NCBI RefSeq assembly: GCF_004117055.1
Contig: NZ_CP026363.1
Span: 2,224,001-2,288,000, forward strand
Length of the DNA: 64,000 bases
Reading direction: 5' to 3'
DNA from: Brevibacillus agri
GTDB lineage: Bacteria; Bacillota; Bacilli; Brevibacillales; Brevibacillaceae
The first letter of the stretch is position 1. Each line of letters begins with the position of its first letter. The notes beneath the pieces are model-generated. The model was not told the origin of the DNA. It saw only the letters and a program-made list of their open reading frames with translations, and did not search any database. The position numbers and the translations under genes were made by a program. This document shows, piece by piece, positions 61,920 to 64,000 of the stretch.

Positions 61920-62193
61920 GCGAAAAGCGTGTAGGCGTGCAGGCATCTGTCCGTGCGATTTGCGGCAGCCTGTCGTTGTTGGGGGAGAGGGGATTCCTCC
62001 TGTTCCAGTTAAAATTTCTTCGTATTTAAGAAGAAAGCGGAACTAGCAGGCTTTTGTACAGAGCGGCCCGCTACTCGCAAGCCGCCACTCCGTTGCTTCG
62101 CTTTGCCATGCGCGGTTTGCATGGCTTTTTTGTACCGTAAAAAATCCCCTGGTTGCCCAGGGGACGAAAATGATCGTGGCTATATGGCTAGGA
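61920..62193. other. 274-bp gap between thiM and a minus-strand gene
   Basis: A stem CGCCACTCCG/... is not well formed. A CCCCTGGTTGCCCAGGGG hairpin at about 62147-62164 may end transcription on either strand. Nothing else is supported. Confidence 0.35.
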
Positions 62194-62397
62194 TTAGGAT
62201 AGGTAAGTTAGGGCGTAGCTGTAGTTTCGCAGCGTATAGGATAACAGCTTCTTCTGGTGCTCCGAGAGCGCGAGGAATACAAATTCTACTTGATCATTTT
62301 CAAACGGGCGGACATAAAAGCAGGAAATTCCATGACAAATAATTTCTTTCTTTAACGTCAGTGCTGCACTGGCATCGGTTCGTATATGCACTTCCAC
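62194..62397 (-). CDS. Small hypothetical protein
   Basis: A 67-residue protein starts at GTG 62397 behind AAGGAGGGTACAAGGCC. It begins VEVHIRTDASAALTLKKEII and ends KKLLSYTLRNYSYALTYLS. The good ribosome binding site supports translation. No family is recognised. Confidence 0.5.
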   Translation of the reverse strand: MEVHIRTDASAALTLKKEIICHGISCFYVRPFENDQVEFVFLALSEHQKKLLSYTLRNYSYALTYLS

Positions 62398-62536
62398 GGC
62401 CTTGTACCCTCCTTGGACATTCACTAGAGTACCAAAAAAAGCCAAAGGAAAAACACGGGAGTTATGGCAGATTCATGTCCAAGGTGTTACCATTTTTTGT
62501 ATGAAGAATGACAATCGTGACAATTCGCAAAACAGC

Positions 62537-62821
62537 CTATTTCAAGTCGTCCGGAATGCATTTGGAGCGGGAAAAATAGGCGGAAATCATCGCGGCCACC
62601 CTGCCCTTTTCCGTGTTCATGTCGATTTTGTTTTGCAAGCAGCGCAAAAGCTCCTGGTCGCAGCTACAGGAAAAATAGCCGCGCTTTTGATAGCAGCGGT
62701 CGTGCTTTTTGCAGCAGCGGTCGATATCGTCAATCGGGGCGCCCGGCCCCGAACAGCCCGGGCCGCACCAGTTTCCGTACAAACAAGGAATCCGACCTGC
62801 CCGCCGTCTTCTTCTGCCCAC
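62537..62821 (-). CDS. Phospholipase A2-like small protein
   Basis: The 94-residue protein contains the phospholipase A2 signature: the calcium loop CGPGCSGPG followed by IDRCCKKHDRCY, where His-Asp is the catalytic pair, and further cysteines (FSCSCDQELLRCL) for disulfides. It is close to the PLA2 region annotated in some Bacilli as parvovirus VP1-like. No signal peptide is present; the N-terminus is a basic MGRRRRRAGR. GTG 62821 with GCGGAGTGATG upstream is the likely start. It would cleave phospholipids at sn-2 if active. Confidence 0.75.
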   Translation of the reverse strand: MGRRRRRAGRIPCLYGNWCGPGCSGPGAPIDDIDRCCKKHDRCYQKRGYFSCSCDQELLRCLQNKIDMNTEKGRVAAMISAYFSRSKCIPDDLK

Positions 62822-63107
62822 CAGCCATCACTCCGCATCGTCAATGATTATTGGTAGCATATTGGAAAAGCGGGGAAGTTGCTTTAGGCAATTTCCACGA
62901 AAATTGACGCAAAAACTTGCGAGGCAGAGCGGAGAGAGGGTGGTGTCATGGCGGTCGCTGCCAGGACGAGAACGCCAGCGGGGAGCCGCTTCGTTTTCAC
63001 AGATTTGCACGCAGAAAAACTTTTAAAATACTCCTTGAAATCGGCTGCTAGATATGATAGATTAGTTCTTGCCCGAGCGATATGCGAACAGGGCAAGCGG
63101 AAAATTT
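62822..63107. other. Region upstream of the tRNA cluster
   Basis: A TATGAT box at about 63052-63057 is a possible -10 for the tRNA operon. No gene is supported here. Confidence 0.4.
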
Positions 63108-63200
63108 GGATGGATGTCCGAGCGGCCGAAGGAGCACGATTGGAAATCGTGTAGGCGGGGTCGACCCGTCTCGTGGGTTCAAATCCCACTCCATCCGCCA
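63108..63200 (+). tRNA. tRNA-Ser (GGA)
   Basis: The 93-nt class II tRNA has acceptor GGATGGA pairing with TCCATCC, anticodon GGA in TTGGAAATC, a long variable arm (GGCGGGGTCGACCCGTC), T-loop GGTTCAAATCC and encoded CCA. Confidence 0.95.
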
Positions 63201-63204
63201 TCAT

Positions 63205-63278
63205 GGCCCGTTGGTGAAGCGGTTTAACACAGCAGCCTTTCACGCTGTCATACAGGGGTTCGAATCCCCTACGGGTCA
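63205..63278 (+). tRNA. tRNA-Glu (TTC)
   Basis: Acceptor GGCCCGT pairs with ACGGGTC, anticodon TTC in CCTTTCACG, T-loop GGTTCGAATCC. After the discriminator A the DNA reads CCT, so the terminal CCA is not encoded. Confidence 0.92.
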
Positions 63279-63379
63279 CCTAGTTCCCCCACAAAGCGAA
63301 GTGGATGCGTTGTAACAACGCCGAGTACTTTGCGGGGCCCCAACAACTGGTTGGAACCCGACTTTTGTCGGGGAAGAGT

Positions 63380-63455
63380 GGAGGCTTAGCTCAGCCGGGA
63401 GAGCATCTGCCTTACAAGCAGAGGGTCGGCGGTTCGATCCCGTCAGCCTCCACCA
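63380..63455 (+). tRNA. tRNA-Val (TAC)
   Basis: The 76-nt tRNA has acceptor GGAGGCT/AGCCTCC, anticodon TAC in CCTTACAAG, T-loop GGTTCGATCCC and encoded CCA. Confidence 0.95.
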
Positions 63456-63466
63456 TTTTCATATTT

Positions 63467-63553
63467 GCGGTCGTGGCGGAATTGGCAGACGCGCTAGATT
63501 CAGGTTCTAGTGGTGGCAACACCGTGGAGGTTCAAGTCCTCTCGACCGCACCA
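63467..63553 (+). tRNA. tRNA-Leu (CAG)
   Basis: The 87-nt class II tRNA has acceptor GCGGTCG/CGACCGC, anticodon CAG in ATTCAGGTT, a variable arm (TGGTGGCAACACCG), T-loop GGTTCAAGTCC and encoded CCA. Confidence 0.95.
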
Positions 63554-63569
63554 ATTTAAAAAATGAACG

Positions 63570-63609
63570 AGCTCTTGAATTTGTCCTTGCGACGCTTCAA
63601 GAGCTTTTT
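63570..63609 (+). terminator. Terminator of the tRNA operon
   Basis: AGCTCTTGAA (63570-63579) pairs perfectly with TTCAAGAGCT (63596-63605), followed by TTTT. Confidence 0.85.
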
Positions 63610-63936
63610 GTATTCTTGGGATTTGTAGTTTGTTGCTCATGGTTTGAGCTGATTAAGATGCAGTCCTTTTCACATCATCACTCCTCGATATCAGAGCATA
63701 AACAAAAAGGTGCCGTCTAATAAGTGAGCTCTAGCTCATTTTGAGACAGTTTACCGATAAAATAATGCTGGTTTGAAAAAAGGCAGCGTGTGGGAGGCTA
63801 TCCCCGCGCTGCTATTGCAATTTTTTACAGAATTCACCATAAGTTTTGAAGGGAGTGGGTATATAGATGTAGAATTATGAAGTGATATGTAGTGCTAACG
63901 TCTAATTTTAGGTCGAATAGAAGAGGGGGTCGCACT
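63610..63936. other. AT-rich gap between tRNA operon and right-edge gene
   Basis: No gene is supported. A small palindrome GAGCTCTAGCTC lies at 63726-63737. The change to AT-rich sequence just after the tRNA genes may mark the start of an inserted region. Confidence 0.35.
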
Positions 63937-64000
63937 ATGTTTTTGCGACAGCTAAATATTTGGAACTTTAGAAAATACGGCGTATCTGTGCAGGATAGTA
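63937..64000 (+). CDS. Probable OLD-family ATP-dependent nuclease (5' end only)
   Basis: ATG 63937 follows AGAGGGGGTCGCACT and encodes MFLRQLNIWNFRKYGVSVQD before the window ends. The opening L-x-I-x-N-F-R-K-[YF]-G is typical of RecF/OLD-type ATPases, many of which are defence nucleases (OLD, GajA-like). Only 21 codons are visible, so the Walker and TOPRIM parts cannot be checked. Confidence 0.5.
   Translation, partial: MFLRQLNIWNFRKYGVSVQDS

Noticed and set aside
63554..63660. Short minus-strand ORF overlapping the tRNA terminator
   Set aside because: Its coding would consist of the terminator stem and tRNA sequence; better explained by those.

Overview
The window looks like a chromosomal segment of a Gram-positive, Paenibacillaceae-type Firmicute, most likely Brevibacillus or a close relative. 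This is inferred from strong AGGAGG ribosome binding sites, frequent GTG/TTG starts, the mixture of Bacillus-type genes (MutS2-like protein, YitT, ThiM, Mn-dependent pyrophosphatase, WYL regulators) and moderate-to-high GC with many inserted elements. The species cannot be fixed from sequence alone.

Layout. 1-372 holds the 3' end of cas2, a type I-C style leader and one single CRISPR repeat. 373-2283 is decayed sequence with remnants of an SDR dehydrogenase and an NTF2/SnoaL-like gene. 2284-9998 is a complete four-gene Wadjet (jetD-jetA-jetB-jetC) anti-plasmid system. It butts directly against a 5'-truncated DinB gene, so it looks inserted. 10474-13734 has an EamA exporter with a divergent Lrp regulator, a HAD hydrolase and a small membrane protein. 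13838-17955 holds a SEC-C protein with a HEPN-like RX4H motif, followed by HsdM and HsdS of a type I system with no HsdR. 17998-28468 is ordinary chromosome (amine oxidase, glycolipid-binding protein, HD hydrolase, MutS2-like protein, phosphotransferase, GrpB and TetR proteins) plus a sigma-54 activator facing a truncated formamidase gene. 28772-33203 carries a two-component system with two PepSY proteins, then ppaC. A TipA-type MerR regulator follows.

35080-49311 is a 14-kb mobile-element zone bounded by two near-identical IS110 copies. Between them lie an IS66 element, a NamZ-deacetylase fusion cut by it, an IS5/IS1182-like element with intact ends and a 5-bp target duplication, a truncated sulfite-oxidase-like gene, two secreted proteins of unknown role, an IS3 element sitting in the loop of a terminator, and a coiled-coil gene cut by IS110. 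The composition suggests acquired DNA.

After this the chromosome resumes: an MBL-fold hydrolase, a cobalamin riboswitch driving btuFCD-cobU, YitT, an SH3b amidase, two WYL regulators divergent from an RtcB homologue that lacks the guanylate-accepting histidine segment, ThiM, a tiny phospholipase-A2-like protein, four tRNA genes (Ser, Glu, Val, Leu) and the first codons of an OLD-type nuclease at the right edge. Defence-related genes (CRISPR remnant, Wadjet, SEC-C/HEPN, HsdMS, OLD) recur through the window. I found no wholly unknown multi-gene system. The least explained combinations are SEC-C/HEPN with HsdMS, and WYL-WYL with the RtcB lacking its key histidine.
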